Source of the DNA: Caldithrix abyssi
GTDB taxonomy: Bacteria; Calditrichota; Calditrichia; Calditrichales; Calditrichaceae
DNA: 64,000 nucleotides
Reading direction: 5' to 3'
Assembly (NCBI GenBank): GCA_011369465.1
Contig: DRQG01000109.1
Location: 1 to 64,000 of the forward strand
The position numbers and the translations under genes are program-made. The notes beneath the pieces were generated by a model. It worked only from the letters and a program-made list of their open reading frames with translations. It was not told the DNA's origin and made no database searches. The first letter of the stretch is position 1. Each line of letters begins with the position of its first letter. Positions 32,753 to 41,741 of this stretch are shown here, in pieces.

Positions 32753-34858
32753 ATGACCATCCGTCGTAAATTGTTGGTTTTACTTTTATCGGTTACACTG
32801 GTTCCACTTATATTGATCATTGCCATCCAACGTTTTTCATTTCAGGTAACCGGGGCAAAAGTAACCACAGATATTCGGCAGGTTTTGGACGACTATGCTT
32901 ATTACAATATGGAAAGTATTTTGCATCAGTTCAATATGAACCTGGACCTGAATGTGCGTTTGGTTGAAACACTGTTGCGTTACCAGGTTCAGATTACGGA
33001 AGATGCGCTAACGGATCCTAATAAAACAAACGGAACGGCACAGAAAAATCGGAAAACAGCCGATTTGCCCATCACCATTCAGAGCGCCAAAAATTTAAAG
33101 GATGCCCGGCATAAAGGCACGGTTTATTCATTCCCGGTGGATTTTAGCGAACCCCGATATTTTAATGTCGAAAACATATCGAAAAAATCTGTCATAAAAG
33201 GCTTGAATATCTTTAAACAACTTAATCCGGCTTTGCAAAGAATATATCAAAAGGCTTCGCATTTCATATTTTGGATCCATATTACCTTAAATAGCGGCGT
33301 GCATTGTACATATCCCAAAGGCCCCGATTTGCCTAAAGGTTTTGATCCCCGAAAAAGGGAATGGTACACCAGCGCACGAAAAGCCGCTGATATTGTCTGG
33401 TCAGACCCTTATATCGATGCTTCTACGAATAAACCAATGATTACCGTCTCCGCACCTTTCTATTTTTCGAACGGTACTTTTGCCGGAGTGGCCGGAATAG
33501 ATATTCACTTGCCACAGATTTTTACCTGGATGCACTTAAATCCTGATTGGGAAGACGGCGCACAGAGTATGCTGCTTGTCCCGGAAAAAAACAACACAAT
33601 AAAAATTCTGGCTAAATCCAATATGGAAGACTCCTTGCAAAGCTGGAAAAAACCGCTTCAATTGGAAACACTCACATCCGCAGATACGACCGAATTTAAT
33701 GCCTTTCTGAATGATATAAATCAAGGGCGAAACGGAATACGGGTGATGCGCTATAAAGGGAATAAAATGATATGGGTATATGGCGGAGGCAAACGCAGAG
33801 TGATAGCTCTGCTGGTAGTACCCTATAAAAATTTAACCGAATTGGCCGATCGTATAGAACATTTTCTGTGGAAAAAGAATACGGAATGGATGCGTTATTC
33901 CGCCTTGTTTGTTCTCCTGGTACTTATTATTGTTGTTATTATTGTTATTTACCGTTCTAAAAAATTTACATCGCCCATTCTGGCCCTGGCCGATGCCGGT
34001 CAAAAACTTGCCGAAGGTGATTTTGAAGCCAAAGTTCACATCCAAACCGGAGACGAATTGCAGCAGCTGGGTAATATTTTTAATAAAATTGGCCCAAAAT
34101 TGCAGGAACATCAAAAAATGCAGCAATCGCTCGCTCTGGCCGGGGCCATTCAGCAGCGTTTACTGCCAAAAGAAGCGCCCAAAGCGCCCGGATTCGATAT
34201 GGCCGGTTTGTGCCGGTATAGCGACGAAACAGGGGGTGATTACTACGATTTTATTCAATTTGAACAAAACGGATCGGATCAAATCAATATTATTTTGGGC
34301 GACGTGACCGGGCACGGCCTCAGCGCCGCATTGATGATGGCCTCTGCAAGAGCAATGCTGCGCAGCAATATCCGGCACGCACCGGGCGACATATCCACCA
34401 TTCTCTACGAATTTAACAATGAATTGACAGCGGATTCCGATCCGGATAAATTTATAACGCTTTTCCTGGGGGTATTGGATATTAAAAAGAAAACCATTAC
34501 CTGGGCCAGCGGCGGCCATGATCCGGCAATACGCTATACGGCCAAAACTCAGGAAATAGAACAACTTGCCGCGGATGGATTGCCTGTCGGCTTTTTAAGA
34601 GACACACCTTTTGAATCTTCCGGCCCCTTGCGGTTGGAACCGGGAGATATTTTGCTGATAGGTACCGATGGTATCTGGGAAGCGGAAAATGAGCACGACG
34701 AAATGTTTGGCAAGGAACGCCTGCACCGGCTCGTTAACAAAAACAAAGACAAATCCGCCGCCGAAATTTGCCGGATAATCGTCGACTCTGTGCTGGAATT
34801 CTGCGGTACTAAAAAACCACAGGATGACGTTACCGTTGTTATTGTTAAAGTATTGTAA
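32753..34858 (+). CDS. Membrane-bound Cache-HAMP-PP2C (RsbU/SpoIIE-type) phosphatase
   Basis: This 701-residue signal-transduction protein has a membrane helix at 5-27, an extracytoplasmic Cache-like sensor (about 40-370; WYTSARKAADIVWSDPYID, PMITVSAPFY and GVAGIDIHL), a second helix at about 383-400, HAMP (about 400-450) and a C-terminal PP2C-type phosphatase. The phosphatase motifs GGDYYDF and GDVTGHGLSAALMMA with metal-binding aspartates are intact, as are LIGTDGIWEA and DDVTVVIVK. Such proteins dephosphorylate anti-sigma antagonists in partner-switching. No antagonist or anti-sigma gene is near. It closes the envelope cluster. Confidence 0.88.
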   Translation: MTIRRKLLVLLLSVTLVPLILIIAIQRFSFQVTGAKVTTDIRQVLDDYAYYNMESILHQFNMNLDLNVRLVETLLRYQVQITEDALTDPNKTNGTAQKNRKTADLPITIQSAKNLKDARHKGTVYSFPVDFSEPRYFNVENISKKSVIKGLNIFKQLNPALQRIYQKASHFIFWIHITLNSGVHCTYPKGPDLPKGFDPRKREWYTSARKAADIVWSDPYIDASTNKPMITVSAPFYFSNGTFAGVAGIDIHLPQIFTWMHLNPDWEDGAQSMLLVPEKNNTIKILAKSNMEDSLQSWKKPLQLETLTSADTTEFNAFLNDINQGRNGIRVMRYKGNKMIWVYGGGKRRVIALLVVPYKNLTELADRIEHFLWKKNTEWMRYSALFVLLVLIIVVIIVIYRSKKFTSPILALADAGQKLAEGDFEAKVHIQTGDELQQLGNIFNKIGPKLQEHQKMQQSLALAGAIQQRLLPKEAPKAPGFDMAGLCRYSDETGGDYYDFIQFEQNGSDQINIILGDVTGHGLSAALMMASARAMLRSNIRHAPGDISTILYEFNNELTADSDPDKFITLFLGVLDIKKKTITWASGGHDPAIRYTAKTQEIEQLAADGLPVGFLRDTPFESSGPLRLEPGDILLIGTDGIWEAENEHDEMFGKERLHRLVNKNKDKSAAEICRIIVDSVLEFCGTKKPQDDVTVVIVKVL

Positions 34859-34996
34859 AAGAAAGCAATTCTTCATATAAATGTTCTTTTTACCAAATTT
34901 AATATATATCCTTGTACTCTATTTTTTATTATATTGAAACCCTTCAGTATAATACGGATATCGTTTTAAACCGTTTAACGTAAAGGCGCTTGATCT

Positions 34997-37435
34997 ATGA
35001 AAAGCTCTCATTTATTCTACCTGATAACTTGCCTTCTTTTATCATTGTTTCTCAATACGGTAAAAGCGGGGGAATCGCAAACGTACAGTAAAGTGCAAAT
35101 TCATTTCGACAACAAAGAACAGATAAAAAAACTGGCCGCTTCCGGTCTCATTTTTGATCACATCTCTCGTCAAAAGAATCCTGCGGGCGGATTTGATTAT
35201 AATGTGATTTTGAATTCCGCAGAGTTGAACATATTGAGCGCTGCCGGTTTGCCGTACATCGTTTTAATCGATGATGTGCAGAAAGATTATCTACAACGCA
35301 GCAAATCGGCGCAGCCGGCCGAAACGGAAGCCGTACCGGCTGGATTTGAGTACGGCAGTATGGGCGGGTATTACACGTTTAGCGAAGTGAAGGCCGAGTT
35401 GGATTCCATGCGCTTAATGTATCCGAATTTGATAACGGAAAAAGTATCCATAGGCACTTCGCAATTGGGAAACAATCTATGGATGGTCAAAATATCCGAC
35501 AATCCCGACATAGCCGAAGATGAACCGGAAGCGTTGTACACCGCCCTGCATCACGCCCGCGAACCGCAAAGTATGATGACGCTGATGTATTTTATGTACC
35601 ATATTTTAGAGCAATACGGCAATGATCCACAAATTACTTATTTAATTGATCATCGGGAATTGTATTTTGTACCGGTGGTAAATCCCGACGGATATTTGTA
35701 CAACGAACAAACCGATCCCAACGGCGGCGGCAACTGGCGCAAAAACCGGCGCGATAACGGCGACGGCACCTATGGCGTGGATTTAAACCGCAACTATGGT
35801 TATGAATGGGGCTATGATAACGAAGGGTCCAGCCCTTACACCGGCAGCGATACCTATCGCGGCTCCTACGCCTTTTCCGAACCGGAAACCCAGGCTATAC
35901 GCGATTTCTGCAATCAACATAATTTTGCTTTGACGCTCAATTACCATTCCTATTCCGATCTGCTGATTTGTCCCTGGGGCTATAAAGCGGATTACAAAAC
36001 ACCGGATTCGCTTCAGTACGATCGTTACGGACCGGATATGACGCGGTACAACCACTACGAGTATGGTACCGGCGATCAGACGGTCGGTTATCTGGTTAAC
36101 GGCGACTCGGACGACTGGATGTACGGCGAACAGACCAGTAAAAACAAAATATTTGCTATGACACCGGAAGTGGGTACGGACGCCGACGGATTCTGGCCGA
36201 CGCAAGACCGCATCGTGCCTCTGGCCAGGGAAAATGTATATCCCAACCTGTATTTGGCCCGCGCGGCAGGCGGGTTTGCCGATTATATTTCCTTTTCCAT
36301 GCAGGATAAGGGCAACCAAAACGGCTGGCCGGACAGCGGGGAGGAGGTCGATCTGTTTTTTAATATTATGAATATCGGGCGGGATACTTCCCGTATGGTT
36401 ACCTTGCGGTTAGCCAGCAGCGACCCGAACATTACCGTGCTGACCACAGAAGCCAGCGCCGCGGTGGACATCGCACCGGGAGCAGCGTACCAATCCTCAG
36501 CCTTCACCATCGTAAGCGCCAGCGACACGCCAGCCGGGTATGAGGCGCAGTTGGCTTTAACGGTTTCCGAGGGTGGTATGGACAGCACCTATCAAATAAA
36601 CGGCCTGGTTATCGGTACGCCGCAGGTGGTTTTTGCCGACGGCGCGGAAAACGGAACCGGGAACTGGAACACAGGCGCAAGCTGGGGCGCCACATCCGCC
36701 CAGGTTTTTACAGGCGATTCCGCTTTTACCGACAGCCCCAACGGCCCATATCAGGATAATACATCAAATCAATTAACATTGAAAAGCGCAATTTCCCTGC
36801 CCGCCGCCGACAAAATATATGTGCGGTTTAAAACAAAATGGGATATCGAAGCCGATTGGGATTTTGGCCGGGTACAGGTCTCTACGGACGGCAGCAGCTG
36901 GACTACTCTATCCGGAGAGTACACCCAATACGGGGCCGGGCAGGGTCGGCAAACCGATACCGGCGAACAAGGGTATGACGGACTGGAAGTGGACTGGAAA
37001 TATGAACTGATGGATATGACCTCCTTTGCCGGCCAAAACGTTTATCTGCGTTTTGATTTAAGCAGCGACGGCGCCGAAGTACGCGACGGCTGGTATGTGG
37101 ATGATATCGAAGTGCTGGCATATGCGGATGCGCCTTCTGCGGTTCAAAATACCACAGATACGGCTCCCGACCGTTTTGCGCTTGAGCAGAATTATCCCAA
37201 TCCGTTCAATCCGGTAACCATTATCCGCTATCAGTTGCCGGTCTCGGCTCAGGTGGATCTATCGGTTTATGACCTGCTGGGCCAAAAAATAACCTCACTG
37301 GTGGCAGAACACCAGAATCCGGGTACGTATCGGGTAAGCTGGGATGCGCGCCACATGGCGGCAGGGGTCTATCTGTACAGATTGTCCGTTGGTAATCGTT
37401 ATATTCAAACCAGAAAAATGTTGCTTATCAAATGA
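34997..37435 (+). CDS. Secreted M14 zinc carboxypeptidase with C-terminal sorting domain
   Basis: This 812-residue exported protein has a signal peptide (1-24). The M14 domain spans about 120-420: zinc ligands H186 and E189 (HHAREP), H317 in NYHSYS, catalytic Glu391 in MTPEVGTD, and the substrate-binding VDLNRNYG. A CARDB-like segment (about 430-545) and a MAM/lectin-like jelly roll (about 548-705) follow. The last 80 residues contain NYPNPFNPVTIIRYQL and end in a KMLLIK strand, the FlgD-like/type IX-style sorting module. Protein is expected at the cell surface or released. It overlaps the next gene by 4 nt. Confidence 0.92.
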   Translation: MKSSHLFYLITCLLLSLFLNTVKAGESQTYSKVQIHFDNKEQIKKLAASGLIFDHISRQKNPAGGFDYNVILNSAELNILSAAGLPYIVLIDDVQKDYLQRSKSAQPAETEAVPAGFEYGSMGGYYTFSEVKAELDSMRLMYPNLITEKVSIGTSQLGNNLWMVKISDNPDIAEDEPEALYTALHHAREPQSMMTLMYFMYHILEQYGNDPQITYLIDHRELYFVPVVNPDGYLYNEQTDPNGGGNWRKNRRDNGDGTYGVDLNRNYGYEWGYDNEGSSPYTGSDTYRGSYAFSEPETQAIRDFCNQHNFALTLNYHSYSDLLICPWGYKADYKTPDSLQYDRYGPDMTRYNHYEYGTGDQTVGYLVNGDSDDWMYGEQTSKNKIFAMTPEVGTDADGFWPTQDRIVPLARENVYPNLYLARAAGGFADYISFSMQDKGNQNGWPDSGEEVDLFFNIMNIGRDTSRMVTLRLASSDPNITVLTTEASAAVDIAPGAAYQSSAFTIVSASDTPAGYEAQLALTVSEGGMDSTYQINGLVIGTPQVVFADGAENGTGNWNTGASWGATSAQVFTGDSAFTDSPNGPYQDNTSNQLTLKSAISLPAADKIYVRFKTKWDIEADWDFGRVQVSTDGSSWTTLSGEYTQYGAGQGRQTDTGEQGYDGLEVDWKYELMDMTSFAGQNVYLRFDLSSDGAEVRDGWYVDDIEVLAYADAPSAVQNTTDTAPDRFALEQNYPNPFNPVTIIRYQLPVSAQVDLSVYDLLGQKITSLVAEHQNPGTYRVSWDARHMAAGVYLYRLSVGNRYIQTRKMLLIK

Positions 37436-38166
37436 ACAGAGTACTCGTTAAGCTCGCTATTTTGTTACTCCTCTGGGCGGCCATCCTATACGCACAGAAA
37501 CCGCAAATAATAAACGAGGCATCGAATAGTGATTCGACAAAAATACATCGCTCCAAAAACCAAACTTTTTTTATTGAAGGAGGGATTAACGCCACTCGTT
37601 TCCAGAAACTAAACAGCGCTTTTAAGCCGGGATACGCTTTCGGCCTGACATTCACATACGATATTACACATTCTATCGGGTTATCTTTTACATCGCTTGT
37701 AGCAAGAGTCAATACATACGTCAACAAAATAAGCAGCGTTTATCAGGAAGATAATATTTGTTACCGGCAATATTATGATTTTGATTTGTCCTTCCTGTTT
37801 TTGGAATTGCCGGTATCACTTTCCTACAAAATTTGGGAGAACAATACGGTGGCCATCCGCTTCAGCCTTGGATATGGCCTGTCGCTGGCTCTACGGGATA
37901 ACAGTGAAAGAACAAATTTCGTACTCACCGATGAAGTCGTTAAGGACTATCCCTGCGACTATTATCCTGAAGGCGATTATTATAATAATGACGCTAATTT
38001 TGAAAATTCCGGGACCTCTTTAAACGCGGGAATTCAAATAACATATCACAGAGTTATTCTAAAAGTTTTATATATCAATAAACGGTATGCCATAAAAGGA
38101 TTCGATAATTTGCACAGTGTATCGGTTCATTTTGGTTATATTATAAGCCGTACTTGTCCAAAATAG
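37432..38166 (+). CDS. PorT-like outer-membrane beta-barrel protein, C-terminus altered by a repeat end
   Basis: This 244-residue protein has a signal peptide (ending LYAQ). Strands such as NQTFFIEGGINATRF, YAFGLTFTYDITHSIGLSF, FLELPVSLSYKIW and SVSVHFGYIIS fit the PorT/OMP_b-brl_2 family. It is translationally coupled to the carboxypeptidase (ATGA). The last four codons and the stop (TCPK*) come from a sequence identical to the end of the 5468-5654 element. The protein therefore ends RTCPK instead of a normal aromatic residue, which suggests a small insertion or repeat copy at the gene end. Confidence 0.7.
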   Translation: MNRVLVKLAILLLLWAAILYAQKPQIINEASNSDSTKIHRSKNQTFFIEGGINATRFQKLNSAFKPGYAFGLTFTYDITHSIGLSFTSLVARVNTYVNKISSVYQEDNICYRQYYDFDLSFLFLELPVSLSYKIWENNTVAIRFSLGYGLSLALRDNSERTNFVLTDEVVKDYPCDYYPEGDYYNNDANFENSGTSLNAGIQITYHRVILKVLYINKRYAIKGFDNLHSVSVHFGYIISRTCPK

Positions 38167-38247
38167 ATAATGTTAATGCAATCAAAGATAAAACGCATTC
38201 CACGCCCAGGCGAGCAGGATTAATCCCCTCCTTCCGACAAGTCGGAA
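38153..38247. repeat. Solo element end plus palindrome
   Basis: ACTTGTCCAAAATAG at 38152-38166 matches 15 bases at 5467-5481, the left end of the 187-bp element. The sequence downstream differs and no matching right end is visible nearby. A perfect palindrome TTCCGAC-AA-GTCGGAA lies at 38232-38247, followed by CAGGG, related to the CCCGAC-N2-GTCGGG family. The rest of the 242-nt gap holds nothing recognisable. Confidence 0.5.
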
Positions 38248-38408
38248 CAGGGATACGGGGAAAAGTTAATTTGTTGTTTTTTAAGTAAATGTGGCAAATA
38301 ACAACAAACCTCAGCATCAGGTTGAATTTGCCGCGGCAATCAAGCAGGGCGATCCGTAACGATTTACAAAAGCCTTGTTTATTTGTTAGAAAAACAAAGG
38401 AAGACAAA

Positions 38409-39653
38409 ATGGACAGACCTTTCCATTTCTCGGTTTTGCGGTATATAAATTGGCTATCCTTCCTAATTCTTTTTTTATCGGTAATCCAGACGCAGGCACA
38501 GTACGATTCCGTTTATGTAGACGGCCGCTGGCGCACTTTTCTGGTACATTTACCTCCCGAATATGACAGCGCTCAGGATACGCTGTTTTCGCTTATTCTG
38601 GCTATGCACGGCGGTTTTGGCAGCGCATACAATATGGAAAACCAGTCACAGCTCAGCGCAAAAGCAGATACCGCCGCCAATCCGTTTATCGTTGTCTATC
38701 CGGAAGGCGTTAAAAGTCCGTCGGGGATACGTACCTGGAATGCCGGGGATTGCTGCGGTTATGCCAGAGATAATGACATAGATGATGTACACTTTATCTC
38801 CGTTCTCATCGATACTCTGCTATATCGTTACGCCGTTGACTATAGAAGGGTGTATGCCACCGGTATGTCCAACGGAGGGATGATGAGTTATCGACTGGCC
38901 GCCGAATTAACCCTAAAGCTGGCAGCCATCGCACCGGTAGCCAGCAGCATGACGCTGGATGGCCCATGGACGCCGTCCCGTCCCATGCCGATCATTCATT
39001 TTCATTCTTATCAGGATGAAAACGTACCCTATTACGGTGGGGTGGGCAGCGGTTTTTCCGATCACTACAACCCACCGGTGGATTCCGTTTTAAATGTTTG
39101 GGCCGGGTTGAACGGCTGCACGGTGAATAACGATACCGTTTATCACGAAACAGGCGAGTACCTGTTTAAGGTTTGGACACAATGCGATAACGACGCCGAT
39201 ATTCACCTCTATGTTACCTACGACGGCGGACATTCCTGGCCGGGGGGTGAGAAGGGAAGTATCTTCGGTGATCCGCCTTCGGAAAAAATCAATGCCGATG
39301 ATCTGATGTGGTCGTTTTTCCTGCAGCATCCGGCGGAAGGAAACACCTCGGTGCTTCCCAACACGATCTCAGATGTCGGAACTTTCCGTCTCTGGCCCAA
39401 TTATCCCAATCCCTTCAACCCGGAAACCGTTATTCGGTACACGTTGTCCGGCGGAGATAATTCACCGGTTGAAGTTCGTTTAGCCGTTTATGATGTGTTG
39501 GGACGTTTCATTAAAACTCTGGTCAAAGAGCGTCAGTTCGCCGGAACATATTCGGTTTCTTTTAATGCCGGAAATTTACCCAGCGGCGTGTATTATTTGA
39601 GACTTGAGGCCGGTAAGCGGCAACAGGTACGGAAAATGGTACTGATGCGTTAA
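38409..39653 (+). CDS. Secreted CE1-type esterase (PHB depolymerase/feruloyl esterase family) with sorting domain
   Basis: This 414-residue protein starts at ATG 38409 with an AGGAAG Shine-Dalgarno; 40 extra codons in frame upstream are repeat-derived. The signal peptide is about 1-30. The alpha/beta hydrolase domain has LAMHGGFG (oxyanion region), DCCGYARD, and the nucleophile elbow GMSNGG with Ser154; HSWPGGE near residue 275 carries the histidine. The C-terminal 80 residues contain NYPNPFNPETVIRYTL and end in KMVLMR, a sorting module. The substrate may be an ester of a polysaccharide or polyhydroxyalkanoate. Confidence 0.88.
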   Translation: MDRPFHFSVLRYINWLSFLILFLSVIQTQAQYDSVYVDGRWRTFLVHLPPEYDSAQDTLFSLILAMHGGFGSAYNMENQSQLSAKADTAANPFIVVYPEGVKSPSGIRTWNAGDCCGYARDNDIDDVHFISVLIDTLLYRYAVDYRRVYATGMSNGGMMSYRLAAELTLKLAAIAPVASSMTLDGPWTPSRPMPIIHFHSYQDENVPYYGGVGSGFSDHYNPPVDSVLNVWAGLNGCTVNNDTVYHETGEYLFKVWTQCDNDADIHLYVTYDGGHSWPGGEKGSIFGDPPSEKINADDLMWSFFLQHPAEGNTSVLPNTISDVGTFRLWPNYPNPFNPETVIRYTLSGGDNSPVEVRLAVYDVLGRFIKTLVKERQFAGTYSVSFNAGNLPSGVYYLRLEAGKRQQVRKMVLMR

Positions 39654-39680
39654 TATCCCAATAAACAAAAAGGGCATTTT

Positions 39681-41639
39681 ATGTATAAAAAAACGATAGC
39701 TTTAGTGTTAACATTAATCATTATGTTATTTGCTCAACAACCCTGGCACAAAAAGGAAATCGAAAATAAGAAACGAGCCTTCCTCAAACTTTCCAATACA
39801 CAGGCCGCGTCGCCTAATCAGAAAAAATTTGATGTAATTTATTACCGTCTTGATTTGGATATCCAGGTTTTGCAGGAACGCATACAGGGTTACGTGCAAA
39901 TGGTCGCCCGGGTTGTGGATGGACCGATAAACGTCGTAGAATTGAATTTGCACGATTATATGACGGTGGATTCCGTTGTTGCCGACTCCGGCCCTCTTTC
40001 ATTCAATCATTTAAATCACATTTTAACCGTAACTCTGGACAAAGACTATGCGAATAACGAAACCATATCCTTCAAAATTTATTATCAGGGCGATCCGACT
40101 TTAACGGGGTCCGACGCCTTTGTATTTACTACTTACAACAGCAAACCACATTTTTGGACCCTGAGTGAACCCTACGGGGCGCGGGAATGGTGGCCTTGCA
40201 AAGACGTGCCGGAAGATAAAGCGGACAGCGTTGATATAATTGTCCGCGTGCCGGATGGGATGTCGGTAGCTTCCAACGGGCTCATAGTATCCGAACAGAG
40301 TGACGGCGTAAATACAACCTTTCATTGGAAAGAGCGCTATCCGATGGTAACCTATCTGGTTTCTTTGGCCGGTTATGAGTATACCCGTTATTCCGATACT
40401 TATCAAACACTGAACGGCGGCACCATGCCTATCGATTTTTTCGTATATCCATACCACTATCAAAATAGCGATTTCAGGGATAATTATGCCCGTACCAAGG
40501 ATATGATTACCGCTTTTGCCGGTTATTTCGGTGAGTATCCTTTTGTGACAGAAAAATACGGTCATGCCGAGTTTCTTTGGGGCGGAGGAATGGAACACCA
40601 GACATGCAGCAGCCTCGGAGGATACGGAATCGGTTTAATTGCTCACGAATTGGGGCATCAATGGTGGGGGGATATGATAACCTGCCGCGATTTTCATCAT
40701 ATCTGGCTGAATGAGGGATTTGCCACGTATTGCGAAGCGCTATGGCGCGAATACGACGAAGGGACGGCCGCCTATCACGATGAGATGGCTGCCAATGAAT
40801 ATAAGGGGCCGGGAACCATCTATGTGGAAGACGATACGGATGAAAATGAAATATTCAACGGTAATCTCAGCTATTCCAAAGCCAGCTGGGTATTGCACAT
40901 GCTGCGCCATGTGGTGGGGGACAGCGTCTTTTTTGATATTTTGCAAACCTATTACGCTGATAGCCGCTATCAATACGGAACGGCGGTTACGGAAGATTTC
41001 CAGGGCGTTTGCGAATCGGTTTCCGGCCTGAATCTGGATAAATTTTTTCAACAGTGGATTTACGGCGAATATTATCCGCAATATGAATACAGTTGGTCGT
41101 CCGCTGCGGAAGGAAATCAATATCGTATAAGCCTGAGTATTGATCAAACACAAACAAATACGGGCTTGTTTTGGATGCCAATTGATGTTTTTGTACAAAC
41201 GGCAGCGGGAGATACGATCTTTGTGGTGTGGGATTCATTGCAAACCCAGCAATTCGATCTGTTTGTCAATGACGAACCTATCAGCGTGCAATTAGATACG
41301 GATAAATGGATTTTACGGGATGTTACCGAGGTTACCTCCGCTCTGGCCAATGCAACGAATTCTTATCCCAGCCGGGATTTCCGGATAATTGGCGCCTATC
41401 CCAATCCGTTCAATCCGGCTGTAACGGTGAAATTTTTTCAGGATGAACGATCGCCGGTCTCGGTGGATGTATATGATAATCTGGGACGCCGGATAGCCAG
41501 GCTGGCGGAACGTCGTATGTATAATTCCGGAATACAGCGGATTTCATGGAATGCCGAACAGCAGGCCAGTGGCATATATTTTGTGGTCATCAAAAAAGAA
41601 AATACCCGTAAACTGGTCAAAGTTTTACTGGTTAAATAA
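39681..41639 (+). CDS. Secreted M1-family metallopeptidase with C-terminal sorting domain
   Basis: This 652-residue gluzincin has a short signal sequence (1-19). The N-terminal beta domain includes SEPYGAREWWPCKDVPEDKADS, typical of M1. The exopeptidase-type GGMEH motif is at 302-306, the zinc site is HELGH at 322-326, and the third ligand Glu345 is in NEGFATY. The C-terminal 85 residues hold YPNPFNPAVTVKF and end in KVLLVK, a sorting module like those of the two preceding enzymes. It probably releases amino acids from extracellular peptides. An AAGGGC Shine-Dalgarno is present. Confidence 0.92.
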   Translation: MYKKTIALVLTLIIMLFAQQPWHKKEIENKKRAFLKLSNTQAASPNQKKFDVIYYRLDLDIQVLQERIQGYVQMVARVVDGPINVVELNLHDYMTVDSVVADSGPLSFNHLNHILTVTLDKDYANNETISFKIYYQGDPTLTGSDAFVFTTYNSKPHFWTLSEPYGAREWWPCKDVPEDKADSVDIIVRVPDGMSVASNGLIVSEQSDGVNTTFHWKERYPMVTYLVSLAGYEYTRYSDTYQTLNGGTMPIDFFVYPYHYQNSDFRDNYARTKDMITAFAGYFGEYPFVTEKYGHAEFLWGGGMEHQTCSSLGGYGIGLIAHELGHQWWGDMITCRDFHHIWLNEGFATYCEALWREYDEGTAAYHDEMAANEYKGPGTIYVEDDTDENEIFNGNLSYSKASWVLHMLRHVVGDSVFFDILQTYYADSRYQYGTAVTEDFQGVCESVSGLNLDKFFQQWIYGEYYPQYEYSWSSAAEGNQYRISLSIDQTQTNTGLFWMPIDVFVQTAAGDTIFVVWDSLQTQQFDLFVNDEPISVQLDTDKWILRDVTEVTSALANATNSYPSRDFRIIGAYPNPFNPAVTVKFFQDERSPVSVDVYDNLGRRIARLAERRMYNSGIQRISWNAEQQASGIYFVVIKKENTRKLVKVLLVK

Positions 41640-41642
41640 AAT

Positions 41643-41677
41643 AAAAGCCGTTCCGGTTAGTCGGGATGGCTTTTTTT
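41643..41677 (+). terminator. Intrinsic terminator after the peptidase genes
   Basis: AAAAGCC pairs with GGCTTTT around an inner TTCCG/CGGGA stem, followed by a T-run at 41671-41677. It lies 4 nt after the M1 peptidase stop and separates it from the aldehyde dehydrogenase. Confidence 0.85.
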
Positions 41678-41741
41678 ATGAGAACGACAACGGTTTGAGT
41701 ATATGGGATTATAACTTAGTATAAAATCGAAAGGATGTACG

